A DNA stretch of 64,000 bases. It comes from Membranipora membranacea (lineage: Eukaryota > Bryozoa > Gymnolaemata > Cheilostomatida > Membraniporidae). The stretch lies in assembly GCA_914767715.1 (NCBI GenBank), contig OU612068.1, positions 8,246,001 through 8,310,000 on the forward strand. The letters are read 5' to 3'. The stretch's first letter is position 1, and every line of letters begins with the position of its first letter. Shown piece by piece: positions 1 to 15,000 of this stretch. The position numbers and the translations under genes were made by a program. Under the pieces are notes generated by a model. That model saw only the letters and a program-made list of their open reading frames with translations. It was not told where the DNA came from and ran no database searches.

Positions 1-3000
1 TCAGTGTGATGACTGCTATCAACGACTGCCAACATCCAAAGGTGAGTCAGCTCTGATTTAGACATGCTGTCAAAAAGGTCTATTATCTTCAAAAATTTCT
101 CTTGTCAGTTTTGCAAGTTTTTCGGCACATCACAGTCAAATACTCATCACCTTGGCCTGTTTTGACCAGCTTTGTTTGGAGGGTAGGGACAAAACTTGTC
201 GAGGCAGGCTATCATCACCTAGATATTGTCACTCTACTCACAGAGAAAATAAACATTATTTCTTCCTTCCAACTGTCACAATGCTCGTTAATTGTCTGGA
301 GGCATTTCATTCGCTGGCGCGCTGGTAGGCAGCCAATGTTGAGTCTATTCCATGAATTTCAAATTCTGAACTCCACCTTATCTAAGCTATGTGTTTGGTC
401 GATTGAGGTTTTTTTCAAAAGGGATTTTGTTTGAAAAATATCTTTCTTATTTTAATTAATCATAGTTCTGGTAGAGATGGTGATAGAGCTCGTATAATTT
501 AACACTGTGTCACAATATATTTACACTACAGGATAAAAAGATCATCAATGCATTAGTAGAAAATAGAATCAAAAGGGGGCTTCTAAGAATCGAACAAATC
601 AAGCAAACAAACAAAAAATGAGACAAATATTAGAGGATGTGTTTTTGCAACCCACATGATGCAATAATGTGAAAAAACGATAATTCATTGTTGTTAAGGA
701 GGGGATTTCTCTGAGCAAAACAAGAATTAATAGAATTTCAAAAAAACGTGTCATACCAACTCATGTTGGAATGTCAAACCAAGACTAAGTGCTTCAGGTG
801 TTTCAACATAAAGGCCTGAGCACATAGCGTATAGTAGGCCGCTACACGTGCATTGTAATCATTGAGTTGACTGTAAATCAGTCAACTGTAAATTGTTAAC
901 CAATCAAATGCTTTGTTGTGAAATTTCATAGGTCAATCAAGCAAGCGCTAAGCATGTGCTTTCAAATTGACCAATGACACTCGGGCGGCGTAAGCGATGT
1001 CGACCCGCTAGTAATGGGAATGCTGCTTTTCAAGGATCCGTAGCTAATCAGGTCATTGACCTCAAACGCGTGGCTGGTAAAACTAGGTTATTGAAGGAAT
1101 AGCCTAAGTGTGCTTTTTGTGAAAAACAAGATGAGCAAAATGATAAAGAAATTAGCGGTAAAGTGATTTTCAGCATGATATATGGAACAGGGACGGTAGC
1201 CATCATCTTACCCTCAAAATATAATTGACCAGTGATAATCTAACTATGGTTTTATCTATCTATGGTCTAATCTATCTATGGTCTCAGTTTATAATGTATT
1301 TACAATAATAATATGATGAGATAAATGATTGTTTGTTGGTCAGGCATTGATATTGTCACTCAAATCTAGTATTCCCGTTGATAGTGGCACTGTTGACACT
1401 GACAACACCACAGTACTGGATCTGTCATTTACTAGTGATTGTATGTTCTGCTGAAGCTGTTTCATATTAGCGTCTTGGTCACTCATATGATTGAGAGCAA
1501 ACCATCCTGCCAGTCCAAATATCACCGTTAGTCCGAGATTGTAGATTACTAAGAAGTACACGAGGCATCGATAGATTGTCAGGCTACTTTTCCTTGCAGG
1601 TACACCAGCATCTGTGTCTCTCTCCAGGTCTTTGTACGGCTGTTGTGTTTTGATCATTTTTCAGATTTATAGTTATGTGGCTCGACAGCGATGAAGAATA
1701 TATAAAGAGCTTATTAATTTGCTGCCTTTGGTTTTTTCAACTGATTTTCTTTTACGATGTTTTCTCAGATTTTCATCCAGCTGCGCAGACCAAGTCCTCT
1801 AGAAACTATCTAAGCTGGTGTCTGTCCCTGTCTGTATTTGGTTGTTCCTCCTCTCTCACTGATTGATGTTTCCTTATATTTTCCCTCAAGGTCCGCTGAA
1901 TAGCTGAGTGGATAGCAGATCAGGTATTTGATGGGTTGAACAGTCTGCGTGTTTTAGGAGGAATGCAGGTATGAGGAACTAGTTGTTCAACAGCTCCCAG
2001 GGAAATGAACTCTTCCCGTATCTGCTAATAAAAATTGTTAATGATCATCAATTATTGCTTACATGTGTGTTTTGTAATAATAATGGATATAAACAAGTTG
2101 TAAAAATAGATCCTTGATTTGATGGTAATCAGCTTTTTATCTCAATAATGATCTAAACCTGAAGCCTGTCAGATGTAGATTCATGGAAGCAAAAAAATAG
2201 TGATACAGTCAGATTGCCTGGGAGACCAGCTAGTATTTGAGGTTAAAGAAAATCCACTTCAAAAATCTGGCCCTGTGTTTCTATAGTAAGGTTGATGATG
2301 GACTTGCAGCATTTTGGGCGCGAATGTGGTTTCTTGAAAGCTTTTGGCGTGCTTGCTGCATTCTACGCAGTTGGCAGGGTTACTTCGTTATTGTTGAATA
2401 AATTATGACAGCAACCCTTGATGGCGTGCAGTTATGCCCTGAACGTGGGTTACAATACTGGGAGATGTTTAAGTTAATTCCATTTGTGGCACCAAAATTG
2501 TCTCTACATTGTCTCACACCTCTCTAATCCTACTATTTTTGGATTTCTGAGGCTAATCAAGTGTTAGGATCAGCTCACATTGATACAATATCTACATGGC
2601 ACTCACACCTTTCTCTTGAAGTGCACTGCCCTAACTAAACATCTGATTTCCACATTTTTATCGACATCGAGCCCTAAAGCCAAGCTTTCTTAGGCTGGTA
2701 TGAGTGAAGCTTGCTTTTGGCTAAAAACGCCCTTTGTGAGAATCGCAAGGTGAAGTTAAAAAAGGTTGAAAATCAGAGGATATACCGTACACACAGAGCA
2801 TTGGACATGTTTACACCTTACATATATCACGTGTATACATAACTCCCCAAGACCTTCTGTATCTTACTGACTGATCGACAAGAAGCAAAACACTCTGCCA
2901 TATCCCTTTGCATGTCAGATTCCTATGTAAAAGTGCTCTTACCTGAATCTTACTCGCGGATTCCTTCCAAGAATACGTCTTCTGCGTAACTGTCTGTACC

Positions 3001-6000
3001 CGTGTCTTCGCTGTGCTGAAACCAAAGTATATTATGATGGCTACTGATTGCAAAATTATTTATAAACAAACCTATAAATCTTTGTAAGGAGAACTTCATG
3101 CATGAGAACGTGATGTATAGTGTACTGGTGTCAGATGTGTTGATGGATTAAAAATTACATTGTCCAATCAGATTTTGATGATATTTCCTGGTGTTGGTAT
3201 GTGTTTTCCTGTCACTGTATCTATTTTTGAATGGTGTCTATGATTAAGGGGTTATGTTACAAGATTATTAGCCGGTACCAGCAATGTGTTGGGGTATGTC
3301 TCTCACCCATCATGTGCTGCTGCACTTTTTGCAGACTGTTTTTATCATTTATCATAACTGTCACTTCCTCATAAGCGGTTCGAATTCAAAATTGAAATTA
3401 AACTTCAATTAGACTGATTAACCTACTTATTGAACAAATTAATACCAGTAAAAAAAACTATGCGCCGGGCCAAAAATTTCTAGCAAAAAAGCCATTATTT
3501 CGATGTCAAAAAAGTGGGGTGTGGTGTGACACAAAGTATTTGCCAATATGATATATTTAGTGAAAAATTCCTCGCAAAGGAGGAAGTGTCCTAATTGGGA
3601 AGCAAAAAGTCATTACCGTAGAACCATCATGCTTCTCTGCATGGTTTTTCATTTTTAACTTCTAGGCTTATTGGTCAATGACCTTCTTACTTTCACATTA
3701 TATCCATCAATGTCTCAAATTACATATTGTAAGGTTTAGAGGATGGATGAGCATAACTTCCAGAGATATAGCCAGATATAAAAAGCTCCTCTCGATTTAG
3801 TTAATTTGCTTGTTTTGATGGCTCCCTGCAGGTCACATGACTTTTCACAAGGTAACATTATATCAGCCTGATGAAAGTAATGGCTGTTGTGATAATAGCT
3901 TTCATGGTAGTGATAAAGATAGCTTAGGAAATCAATCATGCGCTATTCTACAAACTTCATGATTTTAATGCTGTGAAAGAACAGAATAGAGGTTCTGGAC
4001 ATGTGAATGATTAAATCGTACTGTACAGACAGACATTAGCTCTGAGAGAAGCATTTTCAGCTCTATTATTTCAAATAGTAAGGATTTTCTGACTTGAGAA
4101 TTGTTATTACTCGTTCAGGTCAGCCCAACTGCTGTTGTCAGCTTAATAAGTGAATACTAAGAAATTTCAGAATATGTCAAACAATTCCTGAAAATTCCAG
4201 AGAGCACATCGCAGAATATACAGTAATGTAAAACATTGCCTACACTGATTGTCAAAACAAAGAGCTGATCCAAATACTGATGATATACTTACATGTTCCA
4301 ATTCAAGGTTCTAGCTTTATAGAAACACAAAAATCATATCCCATATTCGTTTTATAGTGAATAAAACCAAATGTTGACAAGCTTATTCTGCACAAACTGC
4401 AGAGGCCGTAAATTAAATTGAGCTAGTCTAATTGACAACTAGCGAGTAACCCCAAACAAAATATCTTAGCAACTCCCTCTCTGCTGTTTGCTTACAAAGT
4501 TGATACACTAACCAATTTGAGATATCATTGTTACCATGTTTACATGTCATGTTCTTATCTGTGCATCGCTTATATCTTCTTGATATTACCTAGATCAGGC
4601 AGTAATCTCCCTGCCTAAATCACCCTTACTGCCTAAACAGAGTTTGACCCAGTATGCCTTTATTCTGAGTTGCTCCCCCCTTTTCTGAGAAGCCGGGGAA
4701 GCAAAACCAAATACAGCCAAGCTGGATTTAGACAATGTGGTACTGGGGCCGACAATGTAGGACATATACTTTACTATAAGCATGCATAATGTATATATAC
4801 ATGTTATATATGGTTATGGAAATATCAAACTTGATCTAGATATAACCATAAACTTCTTTTTGTCATGCTACAATTACATACTATCCCATGGTGATGTTTA
4901 AAGTGACAGTCATAATTTCAATCTTACACTCTGACATCTCTCCCCAAACAAAAAATACCTCATGATTTTAATGGTTGCCATTTATGCAATAAAGGTGTAA
5001 AACACCCACATACAAAACTATCAATGCTCAGTACTAAGCACAAAAGCAGGAAAAATTAATTTGTTTAATTGTAATAAGTATTTTATATTTGTTGAGCATC
5101 GTAGACTATGTACCATATACAGTATATCATATACCTACCTATGTATTCTTTTCTATAGTATAAGATATTCTGGTCGCTGCCGTTTAGAATACTTCAGTGT
5201 AACAAGTGCCTTCTAGACAATGATGAAGAGTCAATGAACCGTCCACTAGTCAGCAGAAGCAACTCTAAGGAATCATATACAGTAGAGCGAGCCGCGAATC
5301 AAAGTGTAAGCTTCATATATAAGTTACATTACCTGTTAAAGATTTGCATACCTGGCTAAAGTTATTGCCAAAAATAGGAGAAACTGCATAATTGCATAAA
5401 TTATCACTGCATTGATTTATATACTTTCCTGGAATGCCTTGAAGTTATGAAGATAAGTGTTAGTGCTGCCTCCCCTGAGACAATCCCAGTATAACACTCC
5501 TGGTAAATTAAGTACCAGAAGCCCACATAATTCCCTGTATGACGTTACCCTATCAGTTCGAGGCCTTAAAATGGGACATACCCTAAACGGGAGTGTATTA
5601 TTCATAGGAATGAAGAGTTTGCCTTTTCGAACAGTCTTCAAGTTTTGAAAATTTTTGCCATCAAGCATTTTCTCAACCTCATAGCTTACATTAGGCTATC
5701 CCGAAACTAGCTAAAATCCAGTTTTAACTTCTCTAAAGTAGATGTAATATTTTGTAGTTGGGCCTGCTATGATTAAATATAGCATTAAAATGACTATTGG
5801 TTGTAAATGGGTGAATTCATACTGATCTTACTCATGTGAGCCCATCAAATTCCTGTTAGTCTGCATTCTCAGACGTTACATATTTACAATTAACACTGGC
5901 TGTGTCAACAGCTCTCATCACATGAACACTCTATGATAGGATATATAGGCATAACAACATATGTTATTCATCCATTCAGACTATTTTCCAAGAAGCGGTG

Positions 6001-9000
6001 GAGTCTAGAGATTTGTTACGTATTCAGCCACCATTTTATCCTCCTGGTTGTATCATGTACATCACACCCTCCATCTCTACCGAGTACAGGTATGATTACT
6101 CTATCATCTCTTTGCTTTGATCCCTCATGACATGATATGTGCGTGATTGCGCTGAGTACTCAACCCGACCCCCATCCCGAACTCAACCCAACTGTTTTAT
6201 ATTATGCACAATGCATTTGCAACAGTGGCTAAATAAATCTGTAGATCCGATACTGAGATGTCTATGGAGTCAAACATCCTTTTTGCACTTGTAAACAGAT
6301 GAATGAACAATGAATGAACAATGAATAGGCAGGGTTGACATTCTCAATATATTTTGGTAAACTGGCCCAATGTGTGCATAACTCTCACTTGAATACAACT
6401 TCAAACATGGAGACAGGAGCCAGCCTTGATTCCGTTAACCGTGGTCACCGATTACACAGAATTCACTAGAAATTGGCGCCCTACTGTAACGTTAATAATG
6501 TGCCATTCCAAAACCACCTTCTATGTACCACATGAATAACCTAGGGTAGAACCAGATATTTGGCTACAGACTATTTTATTTCAGTGTTTAAAATTGTAGC
6601 TGTGCAAAACATCTGTAAGTGAATTGTAACGATGTAAATATTGTTTTTTTATGCTTTCATGTTGGACCAGTATCTATTAGTTCTAAACTTTTATCATCCA
6701 CTTATCACGGTTACAATGTTATTGGTGTCAGATGTGAAAATCAAATTAGTGCATGCATGGAGTTTATTCACGGCGCGATGGTTAACGGCTAGATCAAGTT
6801 TTATGCAATTCCCTGTATTTGGAGTCGCCCCCTCTCAGACTGACAATGGTGGCTCACCACCAGGGCAGATTGAATGGAACTTATATCTAGTCTATGGCTG
6901 TGAAACATGGTTGATAGCCACCTGAGATATTTTCTCATACCAACATAAATACACCAAGCACATATTATGGTTTCTGCACTAGTCTTGGACTCTCTATGAT
7001 GGCAATGTAGTGATTGTTACACTCTCGTGTTGTCCATGTCTTTACTGTTAATTCTATCTGTTCCAGCCTCTGGTCAGTCCCATTGAGGGGTCTTCTTTTG
7101 TCATTATATTGATTTAGCCCTCTTTCTCTCGGGTTATTTTATACTTTTATGTTATCCTTTCCATGTTCACCATAATTTAGTTCCTAGACGCATGACCATC
7201 ACCAGCTTGTTCGAGAAAAGGGGATTATATTGATGCCATTGTGATCTGCCCGCAAGTTTGACATCATCGTGCGTACAGATCACAATAGGGTCGATAAAAT
7301 CCCTTTGTCGCTGTGATCGGATATTAAAGGTAGCAAAGGAAAACACTATGTCCTAATCTGATTGACATACTCTCCACTTAGATCCATTTTGGCAGCGACA
7401 GGCAACTTCAACGCTGGCAAAATTGATCAAACTTGATCTTATCTCCACTAGGCTGGTTATGTGAAGTAAATGTAATCTGACACTATTCTCTTGTTGTAGG
7501 CCTTGCTGTTCAGAGGAATCTGAATATTCATGGCGATGGGCCGATCAGACTGAGTTCCTAACTCTCAAAGTCACACCAAAGATGACTGGGGATCATATGC
7601 CAAACCGTGTTCTGGAGGTGCTGAATATGATGATACCAGACTACCCTGAGTCTGTGAGTGTCCAATCCGCAAGTGGCATACAAACATCTGTCCCAACTTG
7701 ACTCTACGCAGCTCTTGTCCAATTGAGCAAGGAAATGTCTTCCATTGTTTTGCCGCTCAATATATTGGCACTGAGTCTAGTTTGAGATATCTGCTAGGTT
7801 TTTAGCTCTTCGTTGGTGGTCAGAAGCGGTATTGATAAGATATAATGCTGAAGCTTTGGGCACAACCTAGAATGGTTAAACAGCAAAAATCGCTTATGAC
7901 ATCATAGAAAATTGTAAGCTTGAAGTCAGGCAGATGCTGCGTATATATTTATGCTGTGGTATTGGGGTCTCAAGGGATATATGAAATTATTTAGTGCGAT
8001 GGAGCTGTGGGATCAAGGCGGCAGATAAGTTGAATCACCGCCAGGGTAACTCACAAAATCAAAATTAACTGTGATATGTATATATTTATTCTAATGGTTG
8101 TAGCTGTATTCTCTATTTATAACTAGGATACTGAGTAAGTGCCTTTACTATTCCCAGAATGAATATTTGTATGTGTTCCTACCATGGGGCATGAGTGGTT
8201 TTGTTTTTTTCCCCCAGGGATCTTCTGTGCGGTCGGTGTGAGAATTCATAGAAACTATAACCATATTACTTTTGTTACTTTAGGTTTTTATACTGATGTG
8301 TCTCATTAATTTTTCACCAATCTTGTTTAGCCTGTCTGACAAGCTCTGTTTGATGGGATGGGGTTCACCCCCCCCCCCCCCCCTTTCCTCACGAACAAAG
8401 CTTGACAAGACAGGCTAGTTTACCACGTGGTCACTTTTGGAGACGAAGACTGGTCATATTGGTGTGATTCATCCATCTGTTTTACCTTGCTGACTATAAA
8501 TTTTCGTTGACAATCTCACTTCAATACGCTCTATATAAATCCGTGTTTATGATGTCTATCTTTCTACCTCTGACAGGAAATGTTTCGATTATTTAAAGCA
8601 CTCATTTTCGAATCACTTGTCTGCCTTTGGTTTTGCTCGATTAAATTTTGTGAAGAATTATATTCCCGCATACCCAAATATAAAGCCCACTGTAACTTCT
8701 TTGTCTCGATGAAGTAGGTTTGGCTGCTCGTATGTTTGTTGTTAGTAATGCATACATCAACAAAGGGGCTGTGGGAATTACGACCTGTTGCCTTATGGCC
8801 CATACATTTTTCTGTGTTAGGCAAAAATGCTTTCCATCAAAAACTGGGTGAAAAGGGTGTTTTATTACGCTAGGATATATCTAGATCTGTGCATTGTGCA
8901 TACCTTGCTGAATTTTGCTACAACTAGAATGAAGTAGTTTTTGTGATTTTGGCTACTTGTTGATAAGGCAGAATGTGTTGAGGATGGGTTAAAAATAACA

Positions 9001-12000
9001 ATATCCATCGCTAGCTATAGCTTTGACTCCATTATGTTTATTTCACGATGTAATGTAATGTATTCCCACGCTTGCAGAGCAGCCTGTGAAGAGCTTAGGA
9101 AGATGGTATAGTTTACCGATCACAGACAGGTTTCGCGGAAACGAGGTGAAAAAGCAACTCATTACAGGGCTGGACGCGATTGAAAAATGTGGTCTGTCTG
9201 GCAAATACAAAGCCTGGATTCTCAACTTTGCACTCATGCCTCGAATTCTGTGGCCTCTGACAGTTTATGATATTCCGCTAACACCAGTTGAGAGAATGGA
9301 GCAAATGATTAACAAGCACATGCGTAAGTGGCTTGGAGTTCCAAGGAGCTTCAACACTAATGCACTGTATGCCAGTTCGTTTACTCTTTCACTACCTATG
9401 AAATCGCTTGTGGAAGAGTACAAAACATCAAAGGCGAGACTGGATATGATGTTGAACGAGTCACCAGACCAGGTGATAAGGGAATGTGCTCCAACACTTG
9501 ACACTGGTAAAAAATGGTCTGTCACAGAGACTGTCAGAGATGCCAAATCTCGACTGGAGATAAGTGAGATTGTGGGTGCTGTGACAACTGCACGTCATGG
9601 CATCGGCTGGGAAGCAAACCGGTGGTTCTCAAAGGAAAGCCCAAAGGTTAGACGGGAGATGGTAGTTGATGAGGTGCGCAAGATGGAAGAGGAGCGCCGC
9701 CAGACACAAGCTGTAGGCCAAGCCCAACAAGGCAGGTGGACTTGTTGGGAGTCTGTTGAGCAGCGTCAGCTCAAATGGACAGAATTGTGGTCGATGGAGC
9801 CACAAAGGATCAGCTTTCTGGTTGGTGCAGCTTATGATCAACTACCGACCCCGGCAAACCTGGAACGCTGGAATTTGACCGAGAACTCGAAATGCGCCGA
9901 GTGCTCGGCTAAGGGCACACTTCGACATATACTGTCGAATTGCCAACAGAGCCTGGGAAGATACACGTATAGGCATAATCAAGTCCTGAAAGTGTTGTGT
10001 AAATATGTCACGGAGAAGTGTGAATATGCTAATGCTGGTGGTGAAGCGCGTGAAAAGATTTTGCGCAAAAAGGGATTGATGAACAGCGGAGAGTGGCAGG
10101 TGAGATGCGACCTCACAGAGCAGCTCAGCATGCCACAGCATATTGTGATCACGAACCAAAGACCAGACTTAATTGTTTGGTCTGACAAAGAAAAAGCACT
10201 AATACTGATGGAATTGACGGTGCCTTGGGAAGAAAATCTCTCATATGCGCATGAGAGAAAACTGACAAGATACGAAGATCTGGTCACACAATGCCAAGAC
10301 AAAGGTTGGAATTGCGAATTATTCGCAGTGGAAGTTGGCTGCCGTGGATTCATGGCTAGATCAGCTACCAAATTTCTGACCAGAGTTGGGCTTTCAGGAA
10401 GAGCACTCAAACAAGCCACAAAAAGCATAGTACATGAGGCAGAAAGCGCATCTGCATGGATATGGCAACAGCACTGTGTGAAGACAAAAGCTAAGTAATC
10501 CTATTACTTGTAAGCTGGGGTTTAACACACTCACTTTGTTTTGTGGAGTTGGCCAGCATTTAATTCCTTTTGTTATAATCCTTGTAAGGATTAGAATGAG
10601 GGGATTAAGTGATGATAAGCAAATTGCTTGGGGTAGAAGGCTAAGCAAGATTATGCCTTTAATACTCAAATTAGAGTAGTTTAATCTCTGCAGAGTGAAA
10701 ATCAAAGTGAGTCTGAGTTAGATCTAAGGTTTTACAAACATAGGATTAAAAGCTTGGCCCTCGCATAAAAGGCAGGCAGAGCGAGACAGGAAATCACAGT
10801 CAGCCCACTGGCTGTAGCGCAAACAAGTCATCTCTCTGACTTGTGTATGAGTTGTACTATGCTCAATGTGGTGAATTTGAGTAGCGAACGAGTGGCACGA
10901 GGGGCGGGTGCCTTGACGATAGCGACTTTGCGCCGATGAGTTGATGGAAAGCAAACCTCCCTGCACTGGTTTGGCTTAGAGTATAAGCATGAGAGTGATG
11001 GGGCGAACATTGTTGCACTGAAACAATGAAGAGTTGGCAGCCTCCCTGGTTGCGCAACAGCGTAAACACACCAATTATGTCAAACCACCGAAACTGACAA
11101 AATGCACTGAGGGATTGATGAGATTGATTGAGATGCTCAGCAACACACAGGGGTGGCTTCATGCTGCTGGGGCCGGCCATGAGGAGGTTGTACTAGAGAA
11201 GGCCTCGAAACAGCGTTTGACTCATGGTTTCTAGCTGAAGACCTGTGTGTTGTGCAGTGGTACGCGCACCACTGTATGTTGTATCTATTGTATTCAGTTT
11301 ATTTGGTAATTTTGTCAAAGACAAATTACAATGTGTTGACTGAAAAGCTCTGTCATATGGCCATACATATACTGTTTAAAACTCGAATACTCTGGACCGA
11401 TGGTGTGATGATTTTTCTACTATCTTTTACCAGTCTTTCTTGTGATTAGAGGTTAATTGAACGGCTGCATGATGATTTAATCCTAGCTTTGATTCTGTAT
11501 CAACTCCAAGCATATAATAGTCTGGGCCCCCTTGGCATGGGGAGCATATAGTTGTGTAGAGTTGAGTGATGTTGTAAGTTGGTGATGTTCGATTTTTACT
11601 GAGCTAAATTGCTAGATGGCAGATGAGACAAAGACAAAGCATATCTCTGTAGCAAAGCTGTGTTGATGCCACCTATCTACCATGAAGCAAGGCAGGGTAT
11701 GGGATATCAAGTGATTCAAATATTCCCTGATGATAGGGTTTCTTCCTTTCCCAATGTTAGAATTGCAAGACCTTGTCACCTTGTAGTAAAACAGGCCAAA
11801 ACAAGAGGTATAGGGGCCTAAAGAAAAATTTAGCTTACAGAGTATTTTTTATAGGGAGTTATGTGCTCATAAGATGAGAAAACAATAAGTTTATACGCCA
11901 TATCCTTACATTAATCTATGCGCGCGCATATAGGTAAACGCCCACCACTGTGGTAATTTAGTGGTGGAACGTAGTCCCTGGCTACCACATATTTTTAAGG

Positions 12001-15000
12001 CATAGAGCCTAGAGGCACACTTATTGTGCCTAATGCTTTGTCAGGACTGTTTTATAGGAAGCCAATGTTGAACTAGAACTCCAGGGTTGTTCATTAAATC
12101 ATGCTTTACTTGGTTGTCCATGAAGTGAAGAATGGCAATCTTAATTGGCAAACACCATTTGGAAATGTTATCATAATCCCCATTATAAGTGCATTTGAAG
12201 GAGAGATGGCAACTTAAAAAGCAATTGAATATGATAGATGGATACATTTTGCTGATCTTCACATAGCAGCAAACCAAAAAAGCAATATTTTTCTTACGGA
12301 GTACTGATTTTCTTATCTTCGCTGCAATGTCCCTCTCAATTTGTGTGTCCACTCAAGGAGTACTCCTCCTTGGTCCACTGTAATCCGAGCGTGACAGCAG
12401 ACCGATGTTGCGATTCCTTTCTCTGAAATGGCCATAAAAATAAGTTGCACAAGAAGGCACAATGGATAGTCAACTGCCATTGAAGCATATAGACTCATGA
12501 AGGGTCTTCTTGACACCCATAAAGCATACAGCAGCTGTAGTATGGCGGGTGACTTCCTAATTGTGGCATAGATTATGTGTTGTGTAGGACATGCGGGATT
12601 GCGGGCTGTCTTGACCCAATGTGATGCTGACTGAATCAATGTTATAAGTAAGTGTTGAGAGAGTGAGGCTACGGCTCGATGTCTGCATTACTGCAGTAAG
12701 GTCTAGAGATTGGATCTCTGGTCACATGGATAACATGGGATTCAAGGGATATTCTCATATCCAAAACTATTAAATACCGTGGGTAGCTGGGTATGTACCT
12801 TCAACTGGGTTATATTTGTTATGTTGGTACTTTTAGACCTATCGAATGTTGGTATCAACCAAAAATCTACATAAATTACATTCAATCTGGGGCCACCTCA
12901 ATGAAAACTGTGTCACCCCACTGCCTTCTTATCCTTGCTATTGCTTTGATGCAACACACCACACTCGACACTGCTGTTTTGTTCACAGATAGCCGCAACA
13001 GATAAAAACCCATATCCATGTTTTCACCGATAAGGTTTTGAGGGGACAACTCTTCACATATGGCTTCTAATTCTGCTTAGTAGTTGCAGTCGACTGGGTC
13101 CTTGTAGCAATGTTCATATCGTTAGTATGGTTTGTTGTATATATATTCTTGAGTTTTGAGTCCATGGCGTGCAACTGATTGCAATCAGTCAAATCAGGGA
13201 GTGGTCCGGAACTCCTAGTCTTATGCCCCCACCATTTTTGCAAACCATAATGATCATCAAAACAAAGATGATTGGGATTTGAACTGTGACTGCTTGTAGA
13301 TATGTCGTGTATGAGCTTTATTCCGCTACTGATGCTGTCCCTTATATACAGTAATGTAAGTTACGCCATTACTCTTATATACAACTTCCACTGTATTGAA
13401 AGAACTAAACACCCTTGGCAGCTGCAGAGTGAAAGTGAAGAATAGCCAGTACGATGTCACATTAACGTATCAACCTTGGAGAACAAAAAGTATATTTGAG
13501 GATCCTCTGTGGTGCCAATTTGCTGTCAGTGAATTTTGAGCTAGGAAAATTATGCATAAAATACTTTGTCAGGGTTGGTGGTAATGTCATGGCGTAATAT
13601 GAAACAAACTATATTAATTTGTATTGAAAATATATAAGTTAACATTGAATAACGTAACATTCTTACATTCCAGGTAGGTGACACTCTGGCAAACTCCAAT
13701 AGTGGAGAAATATTTAGTTACGAAGTCAACTGGTAAGGCACAGTTTCGGTTAACATATGACATCTCTGTGTGACATCTCTGCCTTTAATCCTGCTTGATT
13801 TGGAGGGGTATCAATTCCTTAGTTAACCCCACCCTTATCTTGAAAAATATCAGAAGCTATGAAGAATTTACCATACATATGAGTAAATCGTAGATTGAAT
13901 AGAACAATAACAGAGTTGTCTTCCTCCCTTTTTTGCTAAAAGAGTAGCAGCATAATAGTAGTTAAAAATTAGCAGCTATAAAACTGACAGTTCCAGCCTA
14001 GTACTATTGCTAAACGAGAGAGCTAGTGTTGAATTTTTACAAAAGCAGTTTATATACCGGTTATGCATGATTCTTTGACGAAAAATCAAACTTTACAGAC
14101 ACAAAACTCCTTTACGTTATTCTTCAAACTATGTTGGCATGTAATTTCACTTGCAGGTTTAGAGGATAGCTGTAGAGGGATAAAACATCCTTAATATTAC
14201 CACATATCAATATAATCTGATTACAGGTTATCGTTCGGGCCACTTTCTAATCTCAAGAAGCACACTTCACCAGAGGTTGTGAATCATATGGAGATCGATT
14301 TACAAGATGACGATAGTATAATATACTCAGCAGGCCAAAACCTATACAAGCTTGAATGGAACTCGGATGAAGATCCTATGAGTACACGACTGACAGAGGA
14401 CAACTCTTTAATCATGACAGAGTACCAAAGCTTTGCTCAGATGGATAAAGATAAAATTCTGATTGTTGATAGTTATAGCCATTGTTTGGTTTTGTTTAAT
14501 CGAGGAAAGTGTGAAAAACCTCAAGCCTTAATTGGCGTCTGTGGGGAGCCAGGACATAGAGACGGAGCAATTCAGCAGGCGCTGTTCAAGAATCTAAACA
14601 AAATTGTCAAAAATCCTGCTGCAAAAACTTTCTATGTCACTGAGACCTCTCATATACGGAAAATTGAATTCGATTATATAGACACCGTATCTACAGTTCT
14701 ACAACACGATCACTCTGCAATATTAGGCCTTGCAATAGACTTTACATTGAATCGAGGTTACTATACAACTCGAAATGGGTTGCATAAGTTCACATTGCAA
14801 AGTCCAGAGCTTAACATCAAACATCTATCCAAGGGGGAATTCGTCGGCCATGCAGACGGTCCCCTCTCAAAATCTCAATTCAACATGCCCTCTCACTTAA
14901 CACTCCTCAACAGCAAAACTCTAATGATTAGTGACAAGAACAATAAACGCTACAGAATCGTTGATCTAGCTCGCAACGTTGTGTCGTCAATATGTAATAT

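Noticed and set aside
11034-11234. 66-codon frame conserved between the two retrotransposon tails
   Set aside because: Conservation is explained by recent copying. The stop position differs between copies and no domain is visible.
12041-12639. Two overlapping minus-strand open frames of about 100 codons
   Set aside because: No recognisable domain, no splice support and unremarkable composition, inside an NHL gene intron. Chance frames are likely.
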